DNA from: Flectonema sp. DT1601
Taxonomy: Eukaryota > Euglenozoa > Diplonemea > Diplonemida > Diplonemidae
Length of the DNA: 64,000 bases
Direction: 5' to 3'
Assembly: GCA_964019425.1 (NCBI GenBank)
Contig: OZ025784.1
Coordinates: 1,054,001-1,118,000, forward strand
Within the stretch, counting starts at the first letter, position 1. Every line of letters starts with the position of its first letter. Under the pieces are notes generated by a model that made no database searches, was not told where the DNA came from, and saw nothing but the letters and a program-made list of their open reading frames with translations. Both the position numbers and the translations under genes were made by a program. Shown piece by piece: positions 29,084 to 39,964 of the stretch.

Positions 29084-30289
29084 CTAAGTGAGGTACAATA
29101 CCTGGTTCATAATTGCAGAATCAAGGACAGACTTCCCAGAGATGCGATCTCGGCGATCGGCTTGGGACTCACTGTTACCAACACGGAGTTCTACATCAAC
29201 TGACCCTTGAGTGGCAGAATCGACTACTTGTTCAAGCCATGTAGAATCTGATATTGCTTCTGCCAGCACATCAAAGATCTTATGTTGTTGAGAGGCAAAG
29301 TTGTCGTCAGATTCCTCTAGAACAGAAACAGAGCTGCGAAGTTCTCTGTAGCGACGTTTCCAATCAGAGCACTCATCAGTAAGTTTCTCATACTCATTAC
29401 TTAAAGAATGCAATTGTTGTGTGAGCATATCTTCTACTCTAACCTTCTCGTCTTTGATATCCGAAATCTCTAATTCAAGATCCTTATCAGCAATACCGAC
29501 AGCCTTTATCTCAGCTATTCCCTCAGCGAGTCCATCGACTACTTGTTGCAGGTTAGTTACTCTGTCTTCTGTGAGTTGCTTTTCAGATTTTAATTTAAAA
29601 ATTTCCTCCATTCTCTCATCACACAAGAGTTCTAGTCTGGCCTTATCTTGCTCAATAGCAGCAATGCTGTGATCAGGTTGTTGATGTTGTTGCTGAGACA
29701 TGAGACGGGCTTCATACTCTTCGCGTTGGTCTTTTTCTCTCAGAGCAAGTTCTTTAACCTTTCCTCGTAGGGCTTCACATAGTACAGCTTTTTCATGTAA
29801 TTTTCCTTTCAAAGAAGAGATGTCTTCCTGTAATGAAGTGTTTGCCTTGCTAAGCCTTCGATTTTCTTCATGAACACCTTTTATCATCGATGTTTTAGTA
29901 TCTGTTTGTACCTCACTGCAGTACACTACCTCAGGTGAGGTTGGGGACTTTACTGGTCTTCGATAGCTAACGGATGTGTTATTTGAACGACGAGGTTGAA
30001 CCTCCTCAAACTCATCTCCTTCCGTCATAATGAACTCTTCAGCTTCTGGTGAATAATCTCTTCCATTTCTTACTGGTGAAATAGGAGTTCTACCTCCTCT
30101 TCTTAAGGCAATCATGGTATCTAAACCTGTACTTCCACATTGTTTTTGCTTCAGGATTTCCCTTCTTGGTGGTGTTTCGAGTGTCTCATCTAAAGAGTAC
30201 TGAAGCGCTCTATTAGTTGAGGAGTATGCTTTGATTTTGCTACCAGCAGCAGTGGCATCGCCACTCGCATGTTGGTTCCTCCACGTCAT
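29084..30289 (-). CDS. Coiled-coil protein of unknown function
   Basis: The product has 401 residues from ATG 30289. The open frame extends to 30340, but those 17 codons are AT-rich, and an acceptor-like TTCAATTCATCAG ends at 30300, 11 nt before this ATG. Residues 1-125 are disordered and rich in Ser, Arg and Pro, with possible proline-directed phosphosites (TPISPV, KSPTSPE). Residues ~135-330 form a long coiled coil (heptads in ENRRLSKANTSLQEDISSLKGKL and onward). The last 70 residues are less charged. It could be a cytoskeletal or basal-body protein, but I recognise no family. An R2 element lies immediately upstream. Confidence 0.78.
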   Translation of the reverse strand: MTWRNQHASGDATAAGSKIKAYSSTNRALQYSLDETLETPPRREILKQKQCGSTGLDTMIALRRGGRTPISPVRNGRDYSPEAEEFIMTEGDEFEEVQPRRSNNTSVSYRRPVKSPTSPEVVYCSEVQTDTKTSMIKGVHEENRRLSKANTSLQEDISSLKGKLHEKAVLCEALRGKVKELALREKDQREEYEARLMSQQQHQQPDHSIAAIEQDKARLELLCDERMEEIFKLKSEKQLTEDRVTNLQQVVDGLAEGIAEIKAVGIADKDLELEISDIKDEKVRVEDMLTQQLHSLSNEYEKLTDECSDWKRRYRELRSSVSVLEESDDNFASQQHKIFDVLAEAISDSTWLEQVVDSATQGSVDVELRVGNSESQADRRDRISGKSVLDSAIMNQVLYLT

Positions 30290-30328
30290 TTGTGGTAACC
30301 TGATGAATTGAAAAATATAATTGATACT

Positions 30329-30420
30329 TTGATCTATCAACGGGCTAAAGAATCACTCGCACAGGGTTGGCGCTGTTAGCACACACAAAAACGTTGTTGT
30401 TTTTTCACAGTCGCCGAGAC
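30329..30420 (-). repeat. R2 leader-associated repeat, copy 2 (partial)
   Basis: This copy shares with the others the minus-strand blocks AGCGCCAAC, CCTGTGCGAGTGATTC and TTAGCCC, but lacks the CACCCCC acceptor-like core. Its 3' edge lies 40 nt upstream of the start of the coiled-coil gene. Confidence 0.65.
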
Positions 30421-31091
30421 CGATCTCTCTATCCATGTTGGTAATTTGACTGGTGTAAGAAAAGATTGCTTTAGTTGTGTGGGTTACCTTTTATATTGTT
30501 TTCTTTGTTTCGACTTAAAGGCAAGTCGACTAACATAGCATTGGGCAACCACAATCAATATTGTATTCCTTTGTATGAGGATTATAACCTCATTGACTGT
30601 AACTTTTATTCCGTTCTTTTCGCAAGTTCAGTTATGAAAAAGTCTTAGAAAAAAATAAGAATTTCTCATTGGGAAAGAAATCGCAATTAAGTAACAACAA
30701 AAGAAAACCCCAACTATTCCAAAACACAAGGTTTTCCTGAAATTCCCGACTACAAGGAAACTGCTGAGGGGCTTTGCTGTGACGTTGGCCGGCGTTGGCG
30801 TCGGGAAGTTTTCCCCTTATTAAACAGTGTCTCCGAAGACTAAATTACAAAACAAAAAAAGAATACAACTGCAAAGCTTGAGAATTATTTTTTTTTTTTT
30901 TTTTTTTTTTCCCCTTTTTTATCTTTCGAGATTTTCGCTTTTCACTAGATTGGGTGCTTGCTGAGTTATTTTCGCTATTCACTAGAAGTTTGTTGATGTG
31001 ATCGAATACTTCAGAACTGACTAGGCAATTCCTTCACTGATACTCGTGCAAAGATGTCGGGGACTTGGGGATGAGACTATTCACGTGGTCG

Positions 31092-31109
31092 CACCCGCAG
31101 CTGCGGGTG
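31092..31109. repeat. Perfect 18-bp GC-rich palindrome
   Basis: CACCCGCAGCTGCGGGTG equals its own reverse complement. It stands out in an AT-rich gene-free region. It could be a dimeric protein-binding site, but there is no direct evidence. Confidence 0.6.
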
Positions 31110-32113
31110 GAAGGTATGCTTCACAACAGGACAGCAAAAGAAGATCGAGTGAAAAAAAGCGAAAAAAAAAACAACAACAATCGAATCTTGATAGCGAAAA
31201 TCCTTTTTTTTTAAAACAGATCATTTCGTTCTTTTGAATTTTTCAGCCTGAACTTGTCAGCGAAAAAAAAGAAATGAACAAACAAAAAAAAAAAAAAAAA
31301 AAAAAAACTCGCATGCAAGTTATTATTATTTCAGAAATACAGAACACATTAAAAAAAAAAATATATCACTCGAGACGCTATCCTTTTGGTATTCTTTTTT
31401 TTTTTCTTTCTGAAAAACTGCCATCTCTGTACACGTTGTGACGAGGTGTTGCATGTAATGAAGATAGAGACCCTTACATAGTCATTCATAGACTTAAAAG
31501 GCTTCAAAATCAACGACAGCTTGATTTTTCAAAAAAAAAAAAAAAAAAAAAATTATAAGTTGTAGTACTGCCATTCGGCTATTTTTCAAAAACGTGAAAA
31601 AAATAAAATACAACTGTATTGTATCATATTAACAATAGAACACGATAATTAACAATCTGTTATTTATTTATTTATTTTTTTTTTTTGAGGGAGGTGAGAA
31701 GCAGGTATGGCAGGAGAGCAAACCCTCGGAACCAGCGATCCTTATGTTACATGAGTGTGTGCCAAAAAGATAAACTGCATCAAGTTTTGGGCCGGTTTTC
31801 TATGTCCCACCATATCTGTCACCGAAGCGAAGAAGAGAAAAACGAAAAAATAATATTTGTGGTTGTGTTTGCACTGATAGTTACACTTCCACTTCCAGAG
31901 TTGTTTTTTTTTTTTTCCAGTTTTTTCTCAATTTTCCAGTTCTCTAGGTGGCTGTGTCCAGCACAAAGAAAACACAATACTGAAAACTTAACAAAAAGAG
32001 GGATCAAAAAAAAAGTTTTTTTTTTTTTTCCGTGTTGTGTCTCATGTGACGTAAAATCGAGGGCAAGATTGACCCATCATTAAAGAGGGAGCAATTAAGA
32101 AACAAAAAGAAAG

Positions 32114-32144
<31 letters not shown>

Positions 32145-32444
32145 CCTCCAACGAAAGAGGTTAGAATAGAATATGAGTTTATTGTAAGATAGCGCACCAC
32201 ATCAAAAAAGTTATAAAACACAAATATTCTGTTGTTCCATAAAAAACACTGTTGGAATACAGAGTATTTCATCAGTAGAGTAAGCTAGGGGACTTCATTC
32301 TGATTTTTTCGATAAATCATCCAAAAAGAACTGATTTCTTAATGTCCATTGTAGCTCGCCAGGACGGGGGATCATAAATTTGATTTTCGTACTGATGTTC
32401 GAAAGAAGGCGATGCTAGTTAGGTAAATCAATAAATCGTAACAT

Positions 32445-32484
32445 GAAGAAAGTAAGGGACACTGCGGTGTCAGGCCTGTCCTAC
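32445..32484 (+). repeat. R1 dispersed repeat, copy C (short)
   Basis: GAAGAAAGTAAGGGACACTG and then CGGTGTCAGGCCTGTCCTAC match the 3' part of the longer copies at 37.2 and 63.1 kb. GACAC..GTGTC forms a small hairpin conserved in copies B and C. Confidence 0.7.
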
Positions 32485-33158
32485 TCATAGCGTTCACATC
32501 TCTTAGCAAAGGGACTAGTTATTTATTTTACCATTTAACAGTCCCTACATATACCATAAATGAACGTGGGATATCAGGTTTCGGCAACCCACTTGAATCG
32601 CGTTCTTATAGCCAGTTGTCCACCTTGCTTGGAGATTAACGGTTGGGAAAAAGAAAAAAAAATATATATGATCAGGGGTGTGGAGCCTGGGAATAAATAA
32701 AAAAAAACACCATTTCTTATTCCACAACATGAAATGATTACGTGTATCGAATACCTCCCAATACCACGAAAGAAAAAACAAAAATAAAACCTCGGAACAC
32801 GACAAGCATATCCACGCCTAATAATCATCGTAGCAGCTTACCGAGGAACATAATCAAAAGGTATCTCAAATGAGGCAGTCAGTTTTTAGGCCTCAACTTC
32901 TCCGAACCACAACCACGATAACTATTAAACACAAACAGAAGCTCCTAGCGGGAGCTACTGCAAGATACAATTAAAATTTAAAAAAAAAAAAGAGAGAGAG
33001 AGAGAGAGAGAAAAGAGAGTAGAACAGACAGCCAAAAGAACAGAAGCACACCACAAGAAAAAGAGGGAAAAAAAAAAGAAATCTCATGGTGACTATAATA
33101 GAGGTATATATATAAAATGGAAAGTGATAAGAAAAAGACGGAGAAAAAGACAAACGTA

Positions 33159-33881
33159 TTAACGTTCTACCCCGTCTAAACTATCTTCTGATTTATTTTT
33201 ATTATCGGATTCAGAAGGAATCATCTCATCTTCTTCATCATCATTCAGTGTAATCTCGTAATCTATCACTATTTTGACTTCTTTCAATGAGCATCTTCTG
33301 AATTGTAAAGTAGGTTCATCTATTCGGTATAACTTACACCCATACCAACCCTGACAGATTGCGAGAACAGATAATACGACAATAAATATCGTGAATTCAT
33401 TGGTTCTTTCATGCGAACGTAGTTGATTCGGAAACCACACCAACAACGTAAAGTAAATCGGCATCATCACAATCCCCACTGTAAACATAATTCTCCAACA
33501 GACTAGAGGACATGATCGTACTGCTTTCGCACCAGCAATTTTTGGATTTATCTTTTTTTCTGATATAGGAAGATCTGAAACTCCCATCAAATTCAAAAAC
33601 ATATGAAAAGCACATGCCGGAATTATTGCTACAAACAACACGCAATAAGCCACGGCTACTGGAACTCCTTCATGAACCATCAACACTGGCAACAATCCAA
33701 CTACAATTCCTAGTAGTATCCCAATAATCAAATTAGTTTTATGTTTTGAGAATATCAACTTCTTTCTCTTTTCACATTCAATAATTCTACCGAAGCTGAG
33801 TGATCCATTTGGGTAGTAGATCGTACTACCATCATCTTGATCAACGAAGGCAGATTCAGATATTTTGTTGAAATATTCCAT
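33159..33881 (-). CDS. Four-helix membrane protein, tandem family member 1
   Basis: The protein has 240 residues. The N-terminal cytosolic signature SAFVDQDDGSTIYYPNG..FGRIIECEKRKK is followed by four hydrophobic helices (~48-67, 72-95, 131-152 and 164-185) and an acidic C-terminal tail (DDEEDEM). It is paralogous to the genes at 36276 and 37818. The DG-x-x-x-Y/F-YPxG-x-x-x-GR signature reminds me of small bacterial membrane proteins with DGRxxFFPWGxxGxGY, a memory-based comparison that I could not test. Function is unknown. Confidence 0.82.
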   Translation of the reverse strand: MEYFNKISESAFVDQDDGSTIYYPNGSLSFGRIIECEKRKKLIFSKHKTNLIIGILLGIVVGLLPVLMVHEGVPVAVAYCVLFVAIIPACAFHMFLNLMGVSDLPISEKKINPKIAGAKAVRSCPLVCWRIMFTVGIVMMPIYFTLLVWFPNQLRSHERTNEFTIFIVVLSVLAICQGWYGCKLYRIDEPTLQFRRCSLKEVKIVIDYEITLNDDEEDEMIPSESDNKNKSEDSLDGVER

Positions 33882-36275
33882 GTCTATCAGTCAATATTTA
33901 TTATTATTTTTTTTTTTTTTTTGTGACTAAATTCTGGACAAAAAAAAATAAATAAATAAATAAATAAAAAAAAGAGTCGAAAAAAAGAGTAAATTTTTTC
34001 GATATTCGCAGCATCGTTCAGTTCATTTCCGTCCGAAATCGGGTGGTTGGTATCACATGCTTGTCACCTGAATTGAGAAAAGAGATGCTATGGTTTGCTT
34101 AATGAGCCGTGGACAAGTCCTGAAGCTAAATAATAATCTAACACGACTTTAAAGTAACATTCTCCTCACGTTGAATCAATGTCTTGACAACTACTTCAGG
34201 GTTGTGGGAAGTGTACCAATATACAGATACAACATTTTCCTATTTGCTACTAAAAGAATTGGGTTGGATCGTATTAACAGTTTATCAGTCAATTAAAAAA
34301 AATCAAATGCAAAAAAATTCGTAGGATAATAAACAGAACGATAGGATGGTTAGTTAGTTTTAAGCGGAAATCAAAAAAAAAACAAGTTCATTGAGTACTA
34401 TCAAGGAAAACTTGCAGAGACGTTTATTACCTTGTAGCAGCACTATATGTGTTTACATTACATCCGTATGCTCATTTTAACAGGTTGCACCCCTCCCCGA
34501 TTCCAAAAAAAAAAAAAAAGAAATCGAGCAACCTTGCTGCATTTGCGGAATCGGTGTTCTTTTTCAGTCAACAAAAAACTATTTTAGACTGAATATTCCT
34601 GGATTCTTTGTTGTTGTTTTTTTTTTTTTTTCCACAAAAAAAATAAAAATAAAAATAACATAACCTATCAAATTACTATGAATATCCGTCACTCGAGTCG
34701 CTGGGGAAAAAAAGTTTTCGCCAGCAAGCAGGATGATACGACATCAAATAGCATTAAAATAATTGATCTGCCGCAATACTTTGACGCTTGATGCATTTCA
34801 AGACACCCTACCGCACAAAAGAGTGCAGCTTGATGAATTTCAAGGGACAATCATTCTTTCAAAAAAAAGAGATGACGACGTCATTCGAGGGGCCAGTAAT
34901 CACGGTAGACAAGATCGTCATAGGTTGGAGGAATGTTCAAGCATTCCTTTTTTTTTTATAAATTTAATAATTTACATTACAGTGAAAAATCATATATTTC
35001 AATGACTTATCCTCAACGATGCACACACATAAAAATTCATGGTGGAAAAAAACTAACTTGTTTCTTATTTTTTTTTTTTGTAATCCGTAAGAAAAAAAGA
35101 GAATAGTGAGGCTGAATAAACTAAAAAGACTTCATAACACGAAGTCTTTTTAGTTTAGCAGAAGAAAGTCAAAATGTGATATTTTTTTCGAATTTTTTTT
35201 TTGTGTAAAAAGCTGGGTTTTGGGAGGGTTATTCAATTGCCTATGTCAGGCAGGGTTCGTTTTATGCACATGTTCGCTGTTTCGTGATATGCAAATTTCT
35301 GGTTTTCAAGTTCAGGGAAATTACGATGCGAGTAGGTCTTAACTCTATCAGCAGATTTCATAAAAATAATAATAAAAAAAATCGACAAAAAAAAAGCGTA
35401 AGTAAGTACTCTGTAAATCAGGTTTTTTAAAAAAAAAAGGTTTTTTTTTTTTTCAAGAAAAAACTGATATAAAACAAAATAAAAAATAATAAAGATTGCT
35501 AAAACAAAACAAAGCAAAGGAAATAGTGCTTTTTTTAAAAGGAAAATTCTCCTGCTCCCCTAAAAAGTTTTTTTTTTTTCATTTTTCACTGGTGTGGTGC
35601 CACCTCTAAATAATACAACAAAAAAAAAAAAAGAGTTGTTCGCACCAGCGAAAAATTTAGCGAAAAATGCTTTTTTTGGGGGCAATGGGAGAGTCCTTTC
35701 ATTTTCTGCAATATAACCTCGTAAAAAAACCAGCCAGTGTTGGATTTGCTGCCGCAAAAGAACCTTCTGATAGAGCACATGCTTCTTGTGGTCAGATTCA
35801 CGGATTTATGTGTTCATAATGTCATGTTACTATGTCAGATCTCAATTCTATTTGTCGGCCAAGCAGGTTGATTCCAAAGAACAGTTAGCTGCTGACCCTA
35901 ATGATTCGAGATTCCATTGAACGTTAATCATGATTCCGTGCAAGTTGGAGCTGGGGTCCGACTAACAGGTGGAATTATGAACAAGGAACATTTCCTACCG
36001 TAGCATGCTTGCTCATAGGACATTCCATCGCAGATAAATTGGGAGCGTTGTTAGAGTAGGAAAATAAGATAAAAAGAATTCCTTCTTTCTCTACCTGAAA
36101 ATAATAAGTTTGCAACAAAAAAAAAGAAAAGCAAAAGAAACTCCGCATCAAAATCGATGAGTAAGCAGTAGCCTTCATAAATAAAATAGATATAACAAAT
36201 AACAAATATAAGGATCGGGAGACTCATCTCCTTGAGAGCAGCAAGTGTTTTGAATAATCTTTTTCGGAGTTTCTT
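33882..36275. other. Gene-poor spacer between paralogues 1 and 2
   Basis: It contains a perfect 17-bp inverted repeat (35117-35157), a short tandem repeat of GCTTGATGxATTTCAAG (about 34790 and 34831), an R1-flank-like sequence near 34287-34332, and many A/T runs. No gene is convincing. Minus frames at 35233-35517, 35560-35801 and 35975-36205 are AT-driven. Confidence 0.5.
35117..35157. repeat. Perfect inverted repeat (17-bp stem, 7-nt loop)
   Basis: TAAACTAAAAAGACTTC, the loop ATAACAC, and then the exact reverse complement of the first arm. It could be a structured RNA element, a terminator/processing hairpin or the remains of a MITE. No gene lies within 800 bp on either side. Confidence 0.85.
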
Positions 36276-36965
36276 TTAAACAGAGCTCAATTTATCCATT
36301 GAATCAAAGGGTTCCTTAATTATCAATTCCTGGATCTGTTCTTTTTCATCTTTACAATTGATGTCTTTAAGTTCGTGTGTTTCTCTGAACTTCAGAGTTG
36401 GTTCTTCTATTTTATATGATTGGTATCCGTACCAACCTTGGAACGTTGCAAGAAATGACACTATAAGCATACTCCCCGCGAATTTTGTTGTTTTTTCGTG
36501 GTCATCTAATTGATCGGAAAACCATGTTCTCATAGTAACGTAAAACGGCATTAGACACAAACCAACAAACAGTAAACCTTTCCAAAATATTAGCGGAGCA
36601 ATTCGAACTGATTTGGCACGTGCTTTTGAATAATTTAATTTCACTTCTGTTTTTGGAAGGTCGGTTACTTCTCTATGATTTAGGTAAACCTGAATAGCAG
36701 CGAGTGGAATGACTGTTGCGATCACAACCACGTTGGCAAACAGTAAAGTAAATCCCAGCTGTAAGAATATTAATGGAGATAAAGCGGTGAGCAGCCCGAG
36801 AACCATCCCGATTATTATATTTCGACGATGGGTCTGAAACACCATCTTCTTTCTCTTTTCAGATGATATTATTCTCCCACATCCGAATCCATGCGGGTAG
36901 TACGCAGTAGTCCCATCATCCAAATCAACGAATGCTGACTCAGTCGCTACATTCAGGAAAGACAT
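36276..36965 (-). CDS. Four-helix membrane protein, tandem family member 2
   Basis: The protein has 229 residues from ATG 36965. The open frame continues to 37031 only through a poly-Lys run encoded by the A tract, and an acceptor-like TTTCCAACAG ends at 36994, so the A20 run is leader sequence. The signature is ESAFVDLDDGTTAYYPHG..CGRIISSEKRKK, followed by four helices and a C-terminal cytosolic tail. The tail sequence YKIEEPTLKFRETHELKDI is identical to that of member 3, so members 2 and 3 arose by a later duplication than member 1. Confidence 0.84.
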   Translation of the reverse strand: MSFLNVATESAFVDLDDGTTAYYPHGFGCGRIISSEKRKKMVFQTHRRNIIIGMVLGLLTALSPLIFLQLGFTLLFANVVVIATVIPLAAIQVYLNHREVTDLPKTEVKLNYSKARAKSVRIAPLIFWKGLLFVGLCLMPFYVTMRTWFSDQLDDHEKTTKFAGSMLIVSFLATFQGWYGYQSYKIEEPTLKFRETHELKDINCKDEKEQIQELIIKEPFDSMDKLSSV

Positions 36966-37817
36966 AATTTGTCTTTTTTTTTTTTTTTTTTTTCTGTTGG
37001 AAAAAAATTTAAAAAACAAAATACAATTCACTAGCAGGGGATTTGTCTCGTTCGGATGTCAAACAAACAAAAATAAATAAGTTAGTTGGTATTTAATATA
37101 AATCGGATTTATCAAAAAAATCAATCAAATCAAACAAATCGTGAGGGCAAAGAAGTTATGGTTGCTTTTCGGGCTAAAATTAAAAAGATCTTTCCCCGGA
37201 CCATTCCTCTTACCCAGCCTTCTTCAGCGAAGAAAGCAACGGGGACACTGCGTTGTCAGGCCTGTTCCAGAAGTGTTAGTTTTTGAGAGTATTAAAAAAT
37301 TGCATTTCAGAAGGGAAGTCAGCGAAGTCAACACCCCTGGGGAAGCCCACGGGGTACGAGTTATTTGGTACGACAACCATGGGACTCTCACAGGGTTATT
37401 ACCAGAGTGAAAACATAAAATAAATTGTTCCGTTGGTATCAATACTTAATCTAAACGTATACTATGAGTCGCTGTAACAGAGGACTCAATCCATAAGTAT
37501 AGATTGTTGAATTACCTTCAACTAAAGTACTTCTACCTTGATTCTGTATATTTTATTGTTTTAGAAGGAGAGACCGTGTGACTCACCAGCTTCAGAAGAG
37601 GAATGAAGAAATGACCTTTCGCATTAAATACGGAAAGATATTCAAGAGTGTGTGAAAGGAGATTAATCGTTTGATTTAACAATCTGGTTAAGGTGTGTAC
37701 ATTAGTGTTCACACATGGATGAAAACATTTGAAAATATCTACTTTTTTTTGTACAGTTTGAATTCCCTTGCAATTGCTGTTATTTTTCAGGTGATCAATT
37801 ATTGCTCTCACAACTTC
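36966..37817. other. Spacer between paralogues 2 and 3
   Basis: Contains the A20 leader run of member 2 and R1 copy A. The minus frame 37533-37811 is in the same frame as member 3 beyond its stop codon; I do not accept it as coding. Confidence 0.5.
37166..37270 (+). repeat. R1 dispersed repeat, copy A
   Basis: Blocks TTTTCGGGCTAAAAT, GGACCATTCCTCTTA, CAGCGAAGAAAGCAA and GACACTGCGTTGTCAGGCCT match copy B at 63.07-63.17 kb in the same order and spacing. Confidence 0.85.
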
Positions 37818-38507
37818 TTATGCTCTACTTGAGATTTCTGAATCCAACCTGTCCGATGGATCAGATTGTTCTTTAATAATTAATGCGTGTTTTTCATCTT
37901 CGCAATTGATGTCTTTAAGTTCGTGCGTTTCTCTGAACTTCAGAGTTGGTTCTTCTATTTTGTACAATTGGTATCCGTACCAACCCCAAAGTATGAAAAA
38001 AAGACATATCAAGAATAAGAGTATTGTGTTTATAACTGTTCTTTGATACGGTTTCAACAAATGTGAAAACCAAACTCTAATCGTTAGGGTCAACATCGTC
38101 AGACACACACCAAAAACAATATCAGCTTTCCAAAATATTAGTGGAAGGCACCGAACTGATTTCGCACGTGAGTTTGTGATATTCATTTTTATATCTGTTT
38201 TAGGAAGATCAGCTACTACTCTGTGATTAAAATATATCTGAAAACCCACTGCTGGAATACAAGCAACAGCTGTAATGCCGACCACGAATATCAGTTGGAG
38301 ACTCAGCAGTGCAACTACTATTCCAAAAACAGTTGCAGCTAACAATTCGGCGAGAATAATTCTACGGTGAACTTCGAACACTTCCATCTTTCTCCTTTCA
38401 CACGTAATTATTCTTCCTGAAACTACTCTTCCACAGGGATAGAATATTGTGCTTCCGTCTTCCTGATCGGTGAATGAAGCTTCTGCTTGTTTGTCTAAGA
38501 ATCTCAT
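37818..38507 (-). CDS. Four-helix membrane protein, tandem family member 3
   Basis: The protein has 229 residues. The signature is EASFTDQEDGSTIFYPCG..SGRIITCERRKM, followed by four helices and the tail KIEEPTLKFRETHELKDINC that it shares with member 2. Conserved across all three members are the D..DGST..YYP.G pattern, the GRII-E-R/K-K motif, VxDLPxxxxKxN between helices 2 and 3, and WYGxxxYxIxEPTLxFR after helix 4. The strong conservation of the cytosolic motifs suggests a binding role. An acceptor-like CTGACCAACAG ends at 38532, 25 nt before the ATG. Confidence 0.84.
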   Translation of the reverse strand: MRFLDKQAEASFTDQEDGSTIFYPCGRVVSGRIITCERRKMEVFEVHRRIILAELLAATVFGIVVALLSLQLIFVVGITAVACIPAVGFQIYFNHRVVADLPKTDIKMNITNSRAKSVRCLPLIFWKADIVFGVCLTMLTLTIRVWFSHLLKPYQRTVINTILLFLICLFFILWGWYGYQLYKIEEPTLKFRETHELKDINCEDEKHALIIKEQSDPSDRLDSEISSRA

Positions 38508-39391
38508 TTTATATGTTCCGTGTATACCACACTGTTGGTCAGAAAGATTAATTTAGAAAAGCTTAACTGATAGTGATTAGAGTCAAGCAAGAACGATAGC
38601 AACAACTGCAATTATTGTTTTGTTTTGTTTTGTTTGTTTTTTCTCGATAACTAAATACCTGAGGAATGTTATAAATAAGTGAAACAGCAACTACGCAACT
38701 TTTCTTAATAAACTAACTCGATTTCCCGTTTTTTCGATATCATTAACCAGATGTAGTTTTGTAGTACCTCGGCTACATTTGTTGCTATTGGGCAATTTGC
38801 GCGCCTGCTGCCATCCTTAGATGTGGTAGCCGTTTCTCAGGCTCCCTCTCCGGAATCGAACCCTAATTCCCCGTTACCCGTTACAGCCACGGTAGTCATA
38901 TCATCCCTGCAAAAGAAGACAATATAAATACTCACCAGATGTTACTTAAATCCAAATGTGGTACACTTTTAGAAACCTGAGACATAGATACAGGGAACAT
39001 TCTTAAAGTAAACACATACAGTTTTTTTTTTTTTTTTTTTTTTTTTTGGCCGATCTATGTCGATACTAGACTTGTTTAATATGCGAAAATATAATAAATA
39101 CCTTCCTCGGTCTTCTTATAAAGTATATGTTTTTCCGACAACAAAAAAAAGGAAGTCTAGTATGAAGCATTGCATAAATAAAGAGAGGAAGGAAAAAAAA
39201 AAAAAACAACTCCATACTGCACAAACCCATTGACGAGCACGAGTAGAATACGGTATGAGAAATGAAAACTGGTCCACTATACGATTGAAAGGCAAGAAGG
39301 TTAAGCGACATTTGGGGGGCAAGCCTGTGAAATATCACAAAAGCTTTAAAAAAAAAAAAAAAAAAAAAAGAACGCTGCTTTTGTTTGAAAC

Positions 39392-39429
<38 letters not shown>

Positions 39430-39964
39430 GCAAAACCTCAAGATAAAAAAAATAAATAAAAAACCAATCGACAGGGACGGTAATAAAAAAAAAAAAATAA
39501 AAACGTGTTTTTTCTCAAATTTTCAACTCGGCCGTGAGGACTGCCGAAGAAAAACAACCTCATTGGAATAAAAGCCTTGGGTCGAAGTTAGAGCATTGAA
39601 CACAATGATCTAATTTCTACCGAGCTCTGCTGAGGTACACTCATTCCAACTAATGCAAAATAAAGATCTATTTGATCCCGTCAGTGTTGTAAACGAATTC
39701 CTTTTCTTCACATTCGCAGGACGAACGGGTCCCGTGAAATAAAAGAGCCATCCGCTTTACAGCTGTACGCAATCAATAAACAAGTCTTTTGTACCTTGTG
39801 GTATTTCTTTTTGTGTGGGGTTATTTTTAAAAAAAAACTATAAAGAAACAAAAAATAAAGTGATATTCGTTTTAAATGAATGCGATGAGAGAAAATCGTG
39901 GTACTCTCATCAGCATGAAAAAATATTTTTGGAGATTACGTGATTTAATTTGTCACGAGAATAT
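38508..39964. other. Spacer with an rDNA fragment
   Basis: It contains the 18S rDNA fragment at 38783-38900 and long T/A runs (39020-39046, 39349-39369, 39393-39426). No protein gene is supported. Confidence 0.5.
38783..38900 (-). pseudogene. Isolated 18S rRNA gene fragment (~118 bp)
   Basis: The minus strand reads ACGGGTAACGGGGAATTAGG, TTCGATTCCGGAGAGGGAGC, CTGAGAAACGGCTACCACAT, GGCAGCAGGCGCGCAAATTG. This is the universally conserved 5' domain of small-subunit rRNA (around helix 11-14). It is well preserved but lacks the rest of the gene on either side. The AAATTGCCCAAT end, where most eukaryotes have AAATTACCC, is, as I recall, also seen in kinetoplastids. It is likely an inserted rDNA piece, not a functional rRNA gene. 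Confidence 0.9.

Larger units (their letters stand above)
30290..33158. other. Gene-poor region
   Basis: This stretch of 2.9 kb has many A/T runs and no convincing gene. Plus-strand open frames at 31046-31237 and 31685-32083 and minus frames at 32042-33153 are composed largely of homopolymer codons. It contains R2 copy 2, a perfect 18-bp palindrome (31092-31109), R1 copy C, and a GA microsatellite (32992-33010). Confidence 0.5.

Noticed and set aside
37533-37811. In-frame open stretch of ~94 codons after the stop of membrane family member 3 (possible read-through)
   Set aside because: No conserved counterpart follows member 1, and the residues lack resemblance to the spacer after member 2; chance is likelier than stop read-through.
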